The notes beneath the pieces were generated by a model, which had not been told where the DNA came from, did no database searches, and saw nothing but the letters and a program-made list of their open reading frames with translations. A DNA stretch of 64,000 nucleotides from Setophaga petechia (taxonomy: Eukaryota; Chordata; Aves; Passeriformes; Parulidae). The stretch lies in NCBI GenBank assembly GCA_024362935.1, contig JANCRA010000014.1, positions 8,201,258 to 8,265,257 on the forward strand, written 5' to 3'. Below, piece by piece: positions 1-12,000 of this stretch. The position numbers and the translations under genes were made by a program. Every line of letters begins with the position of its first letter. Within the stretch, counting starts at the first letter, position 1.

Positions 1-24
1 CAACTCACCTTCAGAGCTTACTGT

Positions 25-463
25 TGTTTGAGAATTATTTCTGCTTTATTTGTAAAACAACTGGGTTTTGCTCAGTTTGAGCCCGTGTAAGGAGGCACCT
101 GGAAAAGACTCTACATTGCTGAAGCGAGTTTGGCTCTGCCAGGTGGGCCCCTTCCAGGGGAGCTTTCAAAAGCCTCTTCACCCCAAACTAAGGAATATTC
201 ATACATCCTTCTGCAGGAGAGAGCAATTTTTCTGGTCTGGCATCCATTGCCAGCAATGGACACAGCGAATTTGGTCAAATTGGTCTGAAAGCAACCTGGG
301 AAGCGCAGGAGTAATGGAAGCACTTGTAAACATCACCACAGCACACTGCCAGGACATCCTGCTCCAGCTCCTTGTGGCGACCTCCTCCAGACAGAGCGGA
401 GCGGAGCTGACACAGCATGGCCTGGGAATTAAATACTCAACCCGTGCCTGCTGTCCCCAGTGC
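25..463 (-). other. WDR59: WDR59 3' UTR
   Basis: Runs from the TGA to just past the polyadenylation signal, roughly 430 nt. I saw no reading frame or repeat that I recognise. Its end is inferred from the AATAAA hexamer, so the cleavage point (~20-35) is approximate. No second canonical hexamer was seen between the stop and this one. Confidence 0.75.
45..50 (-). terminator. Polyadenylation signal AATAAA of WDR59
   Basis: TTTATT on the plus strand reads AATAAA on the minus strand, about 415 nt beyond the WDR59 stop codon. It is the only canonical hexamer I found in the 3' UTR. Cleavage is expected 10-30 nt further, so the gene would end at about position 20-35. Confidence 0.7.
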
Positions 464-699
464 TCAGAAGGTGCTCTCGAGCAGGCAGTGGCACCCACAG
501 CCCGTGGGACAGACCTCCTGGGTGCGGAACCACTCCATCATGTGGCTGGTGTGGCCGCCGTGGCCGCAGGTGAGGCAGAAGTTGGAGGAGCCGCGCACGG
601 CCACGTGGCAGATGGCGCACTGGAAGGTGAAGCCCTTGCAGACGGCGCACTGGGTGCCGCGCACCTCGCTGCGGCAGTGGCTGCAGTACACGCCAAACT
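464..699 (-). CDS. WDR59: WDR59 exon 26, RING-like C-terminus and stop
   Basis: Encodes residues 896-973 and a TGA stop at 466-464. It carries a dense set of metal ligands: YCSHC, QCAVC, QCAICH, FCLTCGHGGH, TSH and CGCHC, matching the zinc-binding RING-like terminus of WDR59. In GATOR2 such C-terminal domains are scaffolding contacts with partner subunits (family knowledge). No ligand appears lost. Acceptor GGCAG; AG completes GAG (Glu) with exon 25. The terminus LLESTF is the family's. Confidence 0.98.
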
Positions 700-2570
700 C
701 TGCCAGGGGAACACACACACATAGGGGGACAGTCAGTGCTGGAATCACGGATAAACAGCCCTGCTAACAGCCCCTTACACTGCTCAAAGCTCCACCACGA
801 TGGGAGGGTGGCTGGTGTTCAGAGACCTTGGTTTGTTCTCCACATGTGATTAAAGGAACGAGCAACTGGAGCACTGAGACACTGACTGGCCCACCAATTC
901 CCTGATGGCTACAGCTGTCTGCAGGAATGTGAGCTGGATTTCAAGCCTTGGAGACACTGACTCATGAAGGCTTCCTGCTGGTCTCATCTACCTCTTAGCA
1001 CTATAAAATGTCATTAAGCAAGCAAGAACAGCCTCCATTTCTCATCAGAGAGCCCACCTGATGCTCCTGCATCAGACTGTCAGCCATGGAGGAGCAAAGG
1101 CAGTGGGTTACATCACCGGTTTTCACTCCAATTACTCCCCAGAAGTTGTCTTGGGTGACAAAGTGAGACTACTGCTGTTTCTCTGGCATCCTTCACCTGT
1201 TTTTCTCCCCGCAGGTGAAGCACATCTGTTTTTATAGGTCTGTGAAGAAGACAATTTGGCAGCTGTCCTTAACCTGGGCATCTATGCTGCTGAAAGTATT
1301 CTGGGAGGAAAGTTCTCTTTACCTATTTGCTGGCTAGATCACCTAGTTTGAGATCTTGCAATTCTAACATAAGGACACTTCAGCCCAGGATCAGAGATGA
1401 AGACAGGACATCTCAGAGGGAATAAAGGTCATTCACCAGCACAGAGCCGAGCATTGCTGGCACGCCAGTATGTGAATTTTCCAGCTTTCCTGGAGAGATG
1501 TTACAGTCTACAAACCAACACCTGCAAGCCTCACCTCCACCCAGAACTGTGAAGAAGTCAAACCCATTTACTGGCAGAGCTGGCCTCTGTCAGATGTTAA
1601 ATGCCACATTTGCTGTGACATTTCAGTAACCAATGGACACTTCATCTATGTAGCAGGATGCTCTGCCTAAGCAGGAATAAAACAGCTTGGATTCTGCCTT
1701 ACTTGCAAGCTATCAGTGATGGATTGAGCAGGGTGGGGGGTGGGCTGCTGTTCTTAGTGTTGAAGAATGCTGAAACCAGCTTTATCACACTACCCCAAAT
1801 TATACCCATCACATGGATAGGTAAGGCAAATGCTGGCATCAACAGGGATGTGAGAACCCTGGCAGGAAAGGGAGAGGCAGATGTTTACAGAAGAAGAAAC
1901 CATAGAGCTGATAGCATCTTACTCAAAAATAAAGCATGTTCTGTTGAGCAGGCAGGACAACATTTTATCTAAAATTGTGTGACTGACAGTCAATCACTCC
2001 ATACCATAAAGACCAGTTCCATTTTTAAATGGTGAAAAATTTTAAGACACCTCCCTTAGGTGTGTGTGAAGATCCTTACCTTGGGTGGGGACACCCCTCA
2101 ATGTCACTCCTCAAAGCTGAGTGAGAGAGATTTGCCCATGGTCATTGCTATAGATGGACATCGATATCTACCTAATAATTCTTAAGCTAACTTTGATATT
2201 ATTTGATATTATTTATTTAATAACTACTGCATTGCATTTCTAGTTTTAATTTTCTATACTGCGTGGTAAATAACGCTGATTAAGGTCTTTTTAGTCAAAT
2301 GATTATCATTATATTCATCAATTTAAATAAACCCTTCATATTTTATTCATATTAAATAATTGGTTTGCCATCATTAATTCTGTGGAACAATTTGTACCAA
2401 GGTTCAATTACACCTATATAACCACTTTAAACCCTTGTGACTCGCTTGGGTGGATCTCTGATAAACTTTGTCCATTCCATTCACGACACATCCTGCCCTG
2501 CAGATTGCATGTTCCTAAGCTCCCCAGGCAGAGCTGTGGCCCTGCCTGAAGAACTGGACCAGACACTCAC
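700..2570 (-). other. WDR59 intron 25, with AT-rich island
   Basis: Non-coding. The stretch 2160-2425 is distinctly AT-rich with many TAAT/ATTA cores, unlike its surroundings. I recognised no gene or repeat in the rest. Confidence 0.8.
2160..2425. other. AT-rich island, possible conserved non-coding element
   Basis: About 265 bp with very low GC and repeated TAAT, ATTA and TTTATT words, set in an intron of ordinary composition. It could be an ancient retroposon remnant or a homeodomain-type regulatory element. The sequence alone cannot decide. Confidence 0.35.
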
Positions 2571-2713
2571 CAATTCCCTTGTGGGGATCAGGAGGACACG
2601 AGACAAACTTCAGAACCTCAGCCCGCTTCTCTCGCAGGCCCCAGCGATAAAGGATTTCTCCATAGCACTTCTTAAAGTCGTCAAATTGCTGAGTGTTGGC
2701 AGGATCCAGCAGC
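2571..2713 (-). CDS. WDR59: WDR59 exon 25
   Basis: Encodes residues 848-895 plus one base: LLDPANTQQFDDFKKCYG, EILYRWGLREKRAEVLK, FVSCPPDPHKGI after a split Arg. A helical scaffold that leads into the zinc-binding domain, nearly invariant across vertebrates. Acceptor CTCTAG, donor GTGAGT. Confidence 0.97.
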
Positions 2714-3126
2714 CTAGAGGAACAAACAGGCTTGTAACTGATTGACTCTCAGACTTGGGTTGCAATCCTCTTTCCTGCAGTGGCTATGCAACATTGCTGG
2801 AAATGCAGCAGGGCACTTCCCACAGGTTGCTGAAACATTGCTGAACACAAACTGCTCTGGCCTTGATTTGTTCTACACTCCAGGGTGCACACTCCATGGG
2901 TGGACTGTCCTTTGGGACTCCCACCATGGCTTCTTAGGGATGCATCATGTGTAATTCCAGCAGTACTGATCTGCAGGACGAAGCTTCTTCAAGTAATTGT
3001 GTGAATGATAAGGTCTATGGGCAGGTGTGGTACTGCACAGCACCAAGAGACCTGGCCATGGAGTTCTACATGACTGAGACACAATTAAGGCATCTCTGAG
3101 TACCCCCAAAGCATGTGATAACCTAC

Positions 3127-3253
3127 CTTTTGTTTTTCTCATGCTGGTCCTTCTCCCTCTCCCGAGGATCAGGAAACGTTACGATTCCGTAGCGGAAGTC
3201 ATCCGGAGAAGACTCGCACCAGGGAGTGGAGGTCTGCTCTGTGTCTTTGTTTG
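3127..3253 (-). CDS. WDR59: WDR59 exon 24
   Basis: Encodes residues 806-847 and two bases of Arg848: after Ala it reads NKDTEQTSTPWCESSPDD, FRYGIVTFPDPRERE, KDQHEKNK. The first part is divergent from human; the second part is conserved and highly charged. Acceptor TTGCAG, donor GTAGGT. Confidence 0.94.
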
Positions 3254-4266
3254 CTGCAAACACCAAGGGGCTGTGAGTGCATCTCCCCCCTCAAAATTGC
3301 AATCAGGAAGGGACATGAGAGACCACAGGTTTGTACCCCTGTGTTTCTGTCCTACCACCCTCTGCATTCCAGCAAACACTGCCCCGCCTCCAAGAACTAC
3401 GTGCCGGCCTCTGCTTGCCAAGTGCTTCTACTACACTTCCAGTGAAAGGACTTAATGGGCATCACCAGGCAGAGAAATCTGATGTGGAGGAATCCCTTTT
3501 GCCTTCTGCTTTAGACAAAAAGTAACCAGACAATCAATCCCACGGAGTTTACTTGGGAACATTTTCCTGGGCGGACTTGGGTTCCTCTTTCCTAGACAGG
3601 GAGGACTCTCATCACCAGGACTGCTGTTACGTAAAGGGGCCTCTGCATGCAAGGTACAGCCCTGGGGGCAGGGAGATGACTGCTAATAACTGCTACAAAA
3701 GATTCTTCACTTCCCTAACCCCCATCCTCTCTTCTTCCCCATGCCTTGATATCACACTGAAAAGTTACAGCTGTGGTGTTAACAGGGCTGATGCTGCCCC
3801 AGGCCTTGTGTATCACTAGGAATCTGCCAAAAGTTTCCACTCTGACACCAGAGCTCCCCTCTGTCACACTGAAAAACCTCTGTGGATATTCAGAGCACCA
3901 AGAACCCAGTCTTTCCAACTGCTGCGTTTCTTCCAGTGAGAGAAGAAAGCCCAGCACTGCTTTTACTGCTTTGTGGAATTAGCCAGCTGATGACATTTTG
4001 GGGCCATTTTTGATACTCATTGAATAAACTACCTACTGAAGTCAGAAGGTACAGGACTGCAGGAGCCTTGACACAGATACTGCAAGGCTTGCTCACTTCC
4101 AGCCATGGAGTCACACCATCCTGGCCAATCCCCACAGAGCTGCTCTGGCAGAGCACATCTGCAGTCACAGCCAGTACTAACTCCCTCTTTTCCCCACCAC
4201 AGGAGCCATCTAAAACCTTGGCTGGAAGGGTGAGAGATTCCTTTATTTACTAGCCAGGTCTCATAC

Positions 4267-4339
4267 CTATGCTCCAGCCTCCAGTGCCAATCCCAGGATC
4301 TGACATGCTGGAACAGGAGCCAGAGGAAGTAAAGCTGGG
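4267..4339 (-). CDS. WDR59: WDR59 exon 23, Ser-rich linker
   Basis: Encodes residues 782-805 plus one base: PSFTSSGSCSSMSDPG then IGTGGWSI. Ser- and Gly-rich linker before the zinc-binding terminus. Acceptor AACAG, donor GTATGA. The terminal G joins CA of exon 24 to give Ala. Confidence 0.94.
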
Positions 4340-4431
4340 CTGTTGAGGGGGAATGGAGAATAAATCATGTCATCTATGTGAGAGATGTTCAAAGATATCC
4401 AAGACAAATGGGAAAGAAATGGCGACCGTAC

Positions 4432-4579
4432 ATATCGGCTGTGAGAGGCCAGGTTGGAGGCACGCTGAGGAAAGGGGACACAAGAGTTGGGGCACCCCTG
4501 GAGCCTGGACTGGGCTTCAAACACACTGCAGAGCATGGCCAGGGTCTGGACATCGTGGAGCTGTGAGTAATGAGCCAGC
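4432..4579 (-). CDS. WDR59: WDR59 exon 22
   Basis: Encodes residues 732-781: LAHYSQLHDVQTLAML, CSVFEAQSRLQGCPNSC, VPFPQRASNLASHSRY. The first half is helical (CSVFE conserved) and the second half a variable linker. Acceptor TCCCAG. The donor GTACGG directly after TAT gives phase 0, and the join RY|PSF is that of other WDR59 proteins. Confidence 0.94.
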
Positions 4580-5540
4580 CTGGGAAATGAAAAAGACAGT
4601 GAGTGTGAGACTGGGCAGAATTCAGTAACAAAACCATTGAGACTCCAGGGCAGCTAATTTCAAGCCGGTTGCACACACGGGTTTGGGTGTCATGACTGCC
4701 CACAGGAGACATGTGCACTGAGGGACTGGGGAGGCTTTTCTGTCACACCTCTGAGAAGCCAAGTTCTCCTTCTGAAAACGCTCACATCCTAACTGATGGG
4801 AGAAAGATGGGAGCTCTGGGAATTCAGCAGTACTTGGGCTCTGATGCAGCACTGGAGCCATTAGACTCACTCCCAGCCACAATATCTTTTTTACGAAGGC
4901 CTCTGGGTGCAAGTGTGCTGCACCTGGATCACAAGGCAAAAGGCTGCTGCAGGCTTTCTACAAGGCTAGGAAGTTTCCAGTTTGCTCTGAAGGCTAAGAG
5001 TGATAAAGAACAACCTTTATCACGGAGAGCACAGCATACAAATCCTGCACTTCCAAATAGCATGGATCAACAAATAGTATCAGTCATGGATTATGTAACT
5101 CCTGAGCAGATTCACATGGAAAACATCTGTAGCTAACACTTGGCTTTGTGGCCACTAGTACACTTCCCAGTAAAGCTAACAGGAAATCAGAAGGTGAAAT
5201 AAAGGTGCTACACCAACAGGCTCGTTTAGTGGGGAGCAGGAAACCCAAATCTCCAAGTCAAGCATTGTGGGCATGGAAAGCAGAGCTCCACCTGTGTCTG
5301 GCCTATTGCTCAATGCTGGCCAAGGAAGACCTGAGTGATAGGTGGAAGGTCAAGAGGTGTCTCCTGTATGCCAGAAACACATTTGGAATTTCCCTTTGTG
5401 ATGCATCACAGGCTTGAGATGGGAAAAAAAATCCATGCTGTGGCACTACCCCAAACCTGAAATGACCCCTTACACATAGATATGGAGGACTCTCCTTCAG
5501 GAACCATTCCCCAACCCCTCCCCAGCATTCAGAGACGTAC

Positions 5541-5653
5541 AAGGACTCCAGTAATTGACGTCCAAATGGATGTTGTGCCCAAGGTATCTCTAAATCTGGG
5601 TCAGACTTCGGTCCAAGACAGAGATCAGTGGCTACCATGGCCAGTGACCAAAC
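5541..5653 (-). CDS. WDR59: WDR59 exon 21
   Basis: Encodes residues 695-731 and two bases of Leu732: VWSLAMVATDLCLGPKSD, PDLEIPWAQHPFGRQLL, ES. Acceptor TGCCAG, donor GTACGT. TT from this exon and G from exon 22 give Leu. The helical region continues. Confidence 0.96.
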
Positions 5654-6279
5654 CTGGCAGACAGGAAGGAAAAGCAGCAAAGCTACAATTAGGATTAACC
5701 ACACTCCCAGGGCATAGGTGTGCACAAATTCACACACAGACAGACAGATAATAATGGAGCTTGTCTGTTTGGTTTTTTTTCCCCCTGACAGCAGAGAACA
5801 GTTTCGGTCTCTGTGTCACAAATAATGCAGAGAATAACACAAAACCAAAGCTTTTCCTGTCCCACTCACTTTGTGTTTGGATTAAATGCAAAAGCAGAAC
5901 AGTCTATAGTCTATTAGTGCATTTTATAGTCACTAGCCTCAAAAGGGTTTAGATTTAATACAGTTCTTGGGTTCAGAGATGTCTGGTGGCAGAAAGTTTA
6001 CCGGTAAATTATTATTTGCATGAGAAGTACTCTTTCATTAGTGGTATCGCTGAGTACTATTCTCCTAATGCAGCCTGGCACAGACAGGATAGTTTGCATT
6101 TTCTGTTTCAGAAGTTTAACCAATTCACACGAAATTTCTCCTTCATTTATCATCCTCTACTTTGAAAACAGTTCCATTCTTGTCAGTCTCTATACCACTG
6201 ATCTATTTTTTTTCTGCTGTGCCTTTAAAAATGGGACAGTTAGAATATTCCAGGGAAAAGGAAAGCTCCTAGTTTAGCA

Positions 6280-6530
6280 TGAAAAATAAAGCAGGAAAGG
6301 AAAAAGAGCATGGTGCTGAAAAGACAGCAGAAATCAGAGAACTGACAACATGGACAATAAAGAAAAAACACAGGCACTAAGTACAAAGAACAAACAGCCA
6401 AAAAAAGTAGTCCCAAAGCTGCTCACGGGAAACCAGAGAGCAACAGAAGAGAAACCGAAACAAGGACTGGGCTGAGTAAGAGAGTGCACAGAAAGCAAAC
6501 AGGAAAGATGGCACTTCCTACACTGCTACA
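6280..6530. other. Purine-rich, strand-asymmetric tract in intron 20
   Basis: Plus strand strongly enriched in A and G (short runs such as GGAAAGGAAAAAGAG), so the WDR59 transcript is pyrimidine-rich here. No repeat family recognised and no reading frame of note. Confidence 0.4.
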
Positions 6531-7493
6531 GAGCACATCAAACCTGTGACTTGCAAGTCAAGCCTGTATGTCTGCTGTGAGCTGCACTACAGGCTGGAGT
6601 TACATGGGACAGGGAAAACCAAGCATGAAACAGAGTTATCTCAGACAAATCTTGCTGAAGTTACTCCACCCAAACTCTGGTCCAATGTGGACAAACCAGA
6701 CTGCAAGAGGAAGAACAGACAAGGGGGAACTAGACCTACTTTCTCTCTGCTGGTGTTGCAGAACCCACCAAGAAGCAAGACAACAGCCTGAGTCAGCTTC
6801 TGCTTAGATCAGGTAAGCCTATGCATGTTGCCTATCCAGCTCCAGGAAGAGCCAAATGCTGAGGAGATGTGCACAGCTCCTGTGGCAGTGCCAGCTTCCA
6901 TCTCTTTCAGGCGTTCCCATGTCCTGTCAAATGTTCTGCCTGTTGCAATGCACTAATCACAGGGAAAAGCACAGGCCACAACAGCCATTTTTCTCCTATT
7001 TTCAGCTGAAGGCAAATAGCCAGCCCCATTTTGGGGCCCCTGGGCCCAGGCTCTCTTGGGAGAAGATAGCTGCAGTTAGTACCCAGTGCCAGCAGAACGC
7101 CAAACAATGGGAACAATTACATAAGTACAGAAAAAAATTACGGATCAAAATGCTGACAGCAGCTAGGCAACTCTGTGCACAGTTACTCCATTTGATGACT
7201 CAAAAGCAGGCTGCATTCCTCACTTTGCCTACAGGAATTCCCTGAAAAATGTGTTTCACTCAGTATGACAAAGGGCATAAAAGAATCTGTGTGCAGTCCT
7301 GGGAAGGAATCTCTCAATGCCCAGAGTCAGAGAGGTGGGGACCAACTTGGCGGCGCCTTTCCACAGGCCAGGTTCACCACCCAGGGAGTCCTTGACAGAG
7401 CCGAAGCCCAGTGGCCTTTGGGTGCTGGTGACAGCACAAGCCATTGGAGGGTAGCACAGCATGCTGAGGAAGAGGTGGGAGTCCATGGCATAC

Positions 7494-7575
7494 CTGCACG
7501 AGATCCCTCCGGCCCACAGCCAAGGCTGAGGCTGCATTCTTCTGGCAAGTCTCCTGGATGTTATTCACATTCAGT
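7494..7575 (-). CDS. WDR59: WDR59 exon 20
   Basis: Encodes residues 667-694: LNVNNIQETCQKNAASA then LAVGRRDLVQ. A helical, alpha-solenoid-like segment, very conserved. The acceptor is TTTTCAG; the donor GTATGC is weaker than most in this gene. The exon ends in phase 0. Confidence 0.96.
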
Positions 7576-8964
7576 CTGAAAAGAAAGGAGGTAACTCAGC
7601 TCTGATTGGCACATTACCTACAAGGGTGGGGAGGAATGGGGGAAGAGGGAACATGGCTCTGGCAGCAGTGGGCAGCCCAGACCTTCCAATCACTATGAGC
7701 CTTTTTGTATGGGCAGGATCCCATCCCATCCTTCTCTGTTATTCAGGGATCACTGCCATCCTCCTCCCACTATTCATTTTTGCTAATACACCACACATCA
7801 AGTCCAGCTCCACACTAGCTGGAATTGATTCTAAGCAACACCATTTCCAAGAGGATATCAGACCAAACTTCTGCTGAGGTATCACGACATCCAGAATCAT
7901 TCTTGCCCCCTAAAAGCTGGTGCCACTGGCTACATGGTCCTGTTCCCATTCACTCCATCAGTCTTCTCTGCCTGACTCAGAGGGAGACAGGGGCATACTG
8001 GGAAGAACCAGGCTGGCTGGGGGATAACACACTCACTGTGTGAAGCCTTGACAGGCTGGCAAGGTGGGCTGAGGAAGCCCACGTGTGTTTTTCTGCTTGT
8101 CATCAGAAATCTTCCAAACACTTCAACTGCTTGAGATTTTTACAGTACATGGAAAAGGGTCAGGTTGTTTACACAAGATGTCTCAAGGAGAAAGGTCCAA
8201 CAGGTTTTTTAAAAGAATATTCTTTTTAATAACATAGAAAGGGAGAGAAAGAAGGGTTTTTTTCCTCTCTCTCTTTCCTCATAAAGGAAACCTGCATCTC
8301 CCCTGAATGTCCATAGATTGGAAATTCCGTTAAGGACCAGCCAGTATTACCAAAGCTAAGAAAAAAAATTCAGGAACAGAGGTTTTGTAACCATGTGATT
8401 TAGAAAGTCTGGAAAAAGGAAGCCCTTTTTAAAAAAAAACCCCAAAACCAACAAAAACACAAAAATGCCTACAGAACTCCATCCGTTCCAATAATAGAAC
8501 AACCTGCACAACCGACCTGACACGTACAACCAAGACTCCAAGTGGGAACATATTAAATACTTCTGAAATGAAAAAGCTTTATGAGCTATTAATAGTTTTA
8601 CAGTCATTTACTGAGATTTTAAAGCCTGTGCATTTAACATGAGATTTGAAAAAGAATTTCTTTTGATAATTTCTCTTTTTAGCAGGTGAAAATCAGAACC
8701 TGTAAAGTTTGCAGTGATGATGCTGATTCAAACGATGCTGACCACACCTCATCACAAATTTCTTCCCTCACACTTTTCAGATTTACAGGTGACAGGTGCC
8801 CTCTCACAGGCAGAGGGATACCAAAAAAAGCAGTGAGGCAAGAACAGAGGAAGAATGTAAAGAAACATTCACAGATCCATGCTGACTGATGTCAGGATTA
8901 AAGCACGGCAATGCCAACGACAGTTACTTTCATTTGAAAAAGGATGAAGCTCACATGTACTCAC

Positions 8965-9098
8965 ATATAGAGCTCTCCCAGCAGTTTGTGGACAGGCAGC
9001 AAACAAGAAATATCTTGGATGATAACTTTCCCAGCAGCTTTGATGGGTCGGTTGTTGGCATCTGTCCCCTCTCGTTTGCTTTTCCACCTCCTTGATTT
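8965..9098 (-). CDS. WDR59: WDR59 exon 19
   Basis: Encodes residues 623-666 plus two bases of Ile667: KSRRWKSKREGTDANNR (a basic cluster), PIKAAGKVIIQDIS, CLLPVHKLLGELY. The basic start is followed by the beginning of a helical region. Acceptor CTGCAG, donor GTGAGT. AT from here and A from exon 20 give Ile. Confidence 0.95.
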
Positions 9099-12000
9099 CT
9101 GCAGAACCAATGGCAATGTGTTACTGGGGAAGAGGACAGGAGGCTGCTTGGGACAGGGAACAAAGCACTAGGGTCAGGAATAATGCAAGCAGCACCCAAA
9201 CCTGCCTTTCAGAAGGCTCTGTGTTACCCTGGAAAACATCCATGACATGCCCAGGAGAACAAGCATCTCCATCTGTAGGAAGTGAAAAGCAGGTCAAGGC
9301 AGCGAGCTCAAGGTCAAACTCACTCAAAAAGTATTTTGTGAGTTTCCCTGTGAAAGCCAATAATAGAAGAAATCAGCATCGGGATGCCAATCAAACCTGG
9401 GCAAGTTTGGCAGGCGGACCATTCAATTCTCATTCTCTGGGAACCCTTTGCAGATAAACCACTGCTGACTCCAGCCAGCGTCAGCACAGAGACATGCTGG
9501 AGGCAGCTGCTGCTCACCCTTTGCCTCAGGGCAAGCCCACAGCTCCAGACTGTCTCTAGGTCTGCCCTCTCAGGGTGAGAACGGCCCTGTTCAGTGCCAG
9601 CACAGGGCTCCCACCTCCTGCTTTATCAACAGCTTCAAACAAACAACTCACAGATGATAAAGCAGGGCCCAAGTTTTCCTAACAAGGATCCCTTGCTCAC
9701 AGCTACTTACAGCTGGCTCAGGACATAAGAGGGGGGAGAAGAAAGGAGAGGAACCAACAGGAGGGAACAGAAACAAGAAGCCAAGATTCCCAAATACTCC
9801 CTGTAACAGATACAGAGGCCATCCTAAAGCCAAGCTGCATAAAGCTACCTTGGCTGTGTGAAACACCAGAGTATCTGTCTGGTATCCTGACCTCTTCCAG
9901 CTCCTTGCTCTAGGAGAGTGAGGAGGAGAGATGAGAGGATGTGTGGCAGCACGACAGGCAGAAGGCACTGGAGCTCTACAGAAGGAAGTGCTGGCTGCTA
10001 GGCAGGGTTCCAGGGCTTTGCAATGCTGCTCTCCTATGGTGCCTTCCCTCACTGCTACACGGAGCCAACAGACCAACCCAGTCATGCTGACTTAGGGAGC
10101 CTCTCCTGGGACACTCATGCTGGGCATTCCCACACATCTCACCAAAGCACAACAGCCCCTCTCTCAAGGGGCCAGCAGGCCCTGTGCTGATGGTTCTGCA
10201 AGGCAAACACAGCTTACACAGGCTCACATTGGTGCTCCTAAAGAGCAGATTGGGATATGGGAAAGGCAGGACTTGGATCTGCAAGCAGGATCACCTTTAC
10301 TGTGGGTGTGAGGTCAGCTCTGGGATGGCTGAGTGCCAAATGGCTTTTGACCATGACCATGCAGTCCTGTGAGAACCTGGGCAGGCTTATCAGACACAAA
10401 ATGTCCTTCAAAAACTACTCATGACCTTAAGAAATGCCACTGCCTGCCTGGGCCAAGCTTAGGCCAGCGTGCTGAGGAGGTCTTGCCATGCTTGAGCACA
10501 CTGCTAACACATGCCACAAGAAGCAAAAAGGATGAGCTCCTGAAACTTCTCTGAACACTGCACAGCTAAGGATCAGAGGGTCAGCTTGACAGTAAGTGAA
10601 GAAGGCATTTCAGCCTCAAAGGAGGTGAAGGTAGGTTTTTCCAGGGATGCTGATGTTACAAATCATCACCATTCCCCTGATCTTCCACCACCCCCGAGTA
10701 AAGAGGAGCAGAGCTTGCATGGTGCCCAACATTCAGAGGGGTGAAACACTGGTAGAAACAAGGCTGTCAGCATCCAGTGCTCTGGAAAAGCTGACTGACT
10801 AGTTCTCTGCCACATCTATTCAAATCCTAATTAATCCAAGAGGAATCTGCCTGCAGTATTTATCTGTCCCCTGAAGGTGAAGAGCACTGTGCAGTGCAAG
10901 GTGGCTAGAACGGGGTCAGGTAGGAGACCCACCTCTCTTCAGTCCATCAGTTCTTAATCAAGGCACAGTCTGGATCAGCTCTGCCTCTCTTGATGCCTCT
11001 CTCTCAAGCTAATCCTGTTTTGATAATACCTAGAGGTTTAGCTGCCAATCCCATGCTGAAGGATGTGGGCTGTACTACAAGAAGGTTCCCAAGTCACAGT
11101 GGCACTCGAGTGCCTCATTCCTTCTCAGGACAGCAAATGTCTCCCAGGTGCAGTGAGGAGCTGCTGAGGCTACCAAAATCAATACATGAGTGAAGCTTGG
11201 GAGCCCAGCACAATGACATGCCAGGAGGAAAGAGCTCAGGCACTATCCTGGAAGGGCTACCAGGCTTCTCACAGCAAAAGCTGCTATTTGTGCTGTGTCT
11301 GAGCAGGTGTTTGAGCCCAGGCTTCCAGACACAGAACCACGTTCTGCAGGGCTATCAACAAGAGCTTCTAGAGCTTGGGAGGTAATTTGGAGAGCAACTT
11401 GCCACCTTCTGGCCATCTGTAAGCCAGCTGCCCCCAGGACTCGGTCAATGGAGAGCTCCCTCTGCCCAGCCTTGGAACAGATTCAACCTGCTCCTGCCCC
11501 CTGCAAGAGCAGACTGAAGAAGCCTCCCAACAGGCATTTCAAGACTACAAACATGGACAACACATATCATTTTCCACAGGCAATTGGGTCTTTTTTTTTT
11601 TTTTTGGGAGGAGAATGACAACAAATGAAGATGAGAATGAAAAAGAGCTCTCATGAATGGTTTCCACTGCTTGCTTTTAGCATATCACCATACAAATGGA
11701 AACACTAAATGTACCAGAACCCCCTGAGAACTTGGACTCAAACCAAAATTGTCCTGTTTTCTTCCTTTTGACTCTGCTTATTTGCTGGCAAAAAAGGAAA
11801 CCCTAATTCTTTACTGGTGCAGCTCCAGGAATGGAATTAGTCAATGGCCACAGGCCCTGCCTGTACTACACTTCCAAGCCCACCACTTCCAGTGACAGAA
11901 AAAAATCATAAAGCTACATGTAGAGTCACCATTAAAAAAGCCTGGGTTTTTTGCAACTGTGGTTTATCTCAGCTACAATAAGTAAGAGTTAGGAAAAACC

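Noticed and set aside
11591..11605. T15 run as the tail of a minus-strand retrocopy
   Set aside because: No body of a retrocopy or target-site duplication could be recognised beside it.
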